Source: Acidobacteriota bacterium
GTDB lineage: Bacteria > Acidobacteriota > Thermoanaerobaculia > UBA5066
Reading direction: 5' to 3'
DNA length: 39,968 nucleotides
NCBI GenBank assembly: GCA_008363385.1
Contig: RHKY01000047.1
Coordinates: 1-39,968, forward strand
Made by a program: the position numbers and the translations under genes. Positions 39,467 through 39,968 of this stretch are shown piece by piece (within the stretch, counting starts at the first letter, position 1; each line of letters opens with the position of its first letter). The notes under the pieces were generated by a model. The model did no database searches. It was not told the origin of the DNA and was given only the letters and a program-made list of their open reading frames with translations.

Positions 39467-39889
39467 ATGAAGACCCGCTTCCTCGTCGTCCCGGCCCTGC
39501 TCCTCTCCGGCACGGCGCTGGCCGTGAAGCCCGACAAGCCCGGCTGCACCGACCATCCGCTCTTCCCCACGCGGATGCCGGCGTACCGGATCGAGACCTG
39601 CGAGCTGAAGGAGTTCGCCTCGTACGACTTCCTCGTCACGAAGGGGCCCCGGCGGACGGTCGAGGGGAAGCTGACCTTCCTGACGTACGCCGTCGACGAC
39701 CGGAAGGACGACCGCTCGGGCCTGGAGGTCGTCCGGAACTACGAGAACGCCCTGAAGAAGGTGGGCGGCACCGTCCAGGCCTCCGATCCCCAGCGCTTCG
39801 TGAACGGGACGGTCGTCGTGGACGGCCGGGAGGTCTGGGCGGAGGCGCTGAAGGGGAACGGGAAGATCTGGCTGTCCCCGATCACCTGA
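39467..39889 (+). CDS. exported protein resembling the N-terminal domain of OmpA-like porins
   Basis: From the ATG at 39467 (AGGAGG six bases upstream) the protein has 140 residues with a signal peptide ending near TALA. The mature part starts with GCTDHPLFPTRMPAYRIETC (about residues 28-47) and continues with FASYDFLVTKGPRRTVEGKL, TFLTYAVDD, VVRNYENALKKVGGTV and a final EVWAEALKGNGKIWL. This resembles the domain that precedes the OmpA domain in some outer-membrane proteins (the DUF4892-like part: D-H-P-L, then F-x-x-Y-x-x-x-V, then N-Y-E-x-A-L). Here the protein stops after that domain, with no peptidoglycan-binding OmpA part in frame within the remaining 79 bases. It is likely periplasmic; function unknown. 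Confidence 0.7.
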   Translation: MKTRFLVVPALLLSGTALAVKPDKPGCTDHPLFPTRMPAYRIETCELKEFASYDFLVTKGPRRTVEGKLTFLTYAVDDRKDDRSGLEVVRNYENALKKVGGTVQASDPQRFVNGTVVVDGREVWAEALKGNGKIWLSPIT

Positions 39890-39938
39890 AAGCGCAGGTT
39901 TCTGGACAGGAGCCGGGTGAGGCGTAGTCAGCATCATC

Positions 39939-39963
39939 CCCGCCGGAGCGGAGCGACGGCGGG
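39939..39963. terminator. GC hairpin near right window edge
   Basis: CCCGCCG, an eleven-base loop and CGGCGGG form a seven-pair stem 50 bases after the stop of the preceding gene. No T tract is visible and the window ends shortly after. Confidence 0.35.
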
Positions 39964-39968
39964 CGGAG

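Noticed and set aside
1-39968. tRNA, rRNA or riboswitch genes
   Set aside because: I scanned the intergenic stretches for cloverleaf-like CCA-proximal arms and known conserved blocks and saw none; a covariance search would be needed to exclude small RNAs.

Overview
This is a very GC-rich chromosomal window. It has many GTG starts, tightly packed short operons, and frequent four-base GTGA overlaps between consecutive genes. The gene families present (DUF2911 plus TPR, DUF4097, an M1/M28/PDZ peptidase fusion, two CocE/NonD hydrolases, a SO2930-type dihaem cytochrome, HAE1 RND efflux, TerC) suit a Gram-negative, respiratory soil or sludge heterotroph. Acidobacteriota (for example Thermoanaerobaculia) or Myxococcota are my best guesses, from gene content and base composition only. 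I saw no rRNA, tRNA, CRISPR array, phage module or intact transposase.

Layout. 1-2530 (+): a membrane protein cut by the window edge, a DUF4097 exported protein and an HEVAH metalloprotease, coupled by GTGA overlaps. 2512-4807 (-): a proline-rich anchored protein, an SCP2-like small protein and a DUF2911-TPR exported protein. 4981-8478 (+): an aldo/keto reductase followed by an ABC-2 type transporter (ATPase plus permease). 8495-12427 (-): a split PAAR-like protein, an unusual acyl-CoA dehydrogenase and a group II PLP decarboxylase. 12428-13925 is the scarred part of the window: a truncated ArfB-type GGQ peptidyl-tRNA hydrolase fragment, two copies of a degenerate repeat family, a tiny ORF and a DUF3592-like gene. 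13926-16195 (+): a membrane-anchored glycerophosphodiesterase and a single-domain PAS protein.

16221-22871 (-) reads as a three-gene unit: CoA-transferase, the 1131-residue M1-M28-PDZ peptidase, and a CocE/NonD hydrolase. 23055-28143 is a haem and cytochrome neighbourhood: two paralogous monohaem cytochromes c on opposite strands, a dihaem cytochrome, an NrfJ-like OB-fold lipoprotein and a ChaN-PDZ protein. A NIPSNAP-like gene with its own strong promoter sits between them. 28301-33246 is a divergent pair of units: a rifampicin-phosphotransferase-like PEP-utilising enzyme (-), and DUF488 plus a second CocE/NonD hydrolase (+).

33327-39178 holds TerC (+) facing an RND pump operon (-). An antitoxin-PIN toxin module lies exactly between two perfect 82-bp direct repeats made of the TerC and RND 3' ends, which is the clearest sign of an acquired element here. 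The window closes with a secreted protein resembling the N-terminal domain of OmpA-like porins.

The most interesting observations are the repeat-bounded toxin-antitoxin insertion with its 16-bp palindrome, the two-catalytic-centre peptidase fusion, the orphan split PAAR protein, the broken arfB next to a repeat element, and candidate leaderless promoters.
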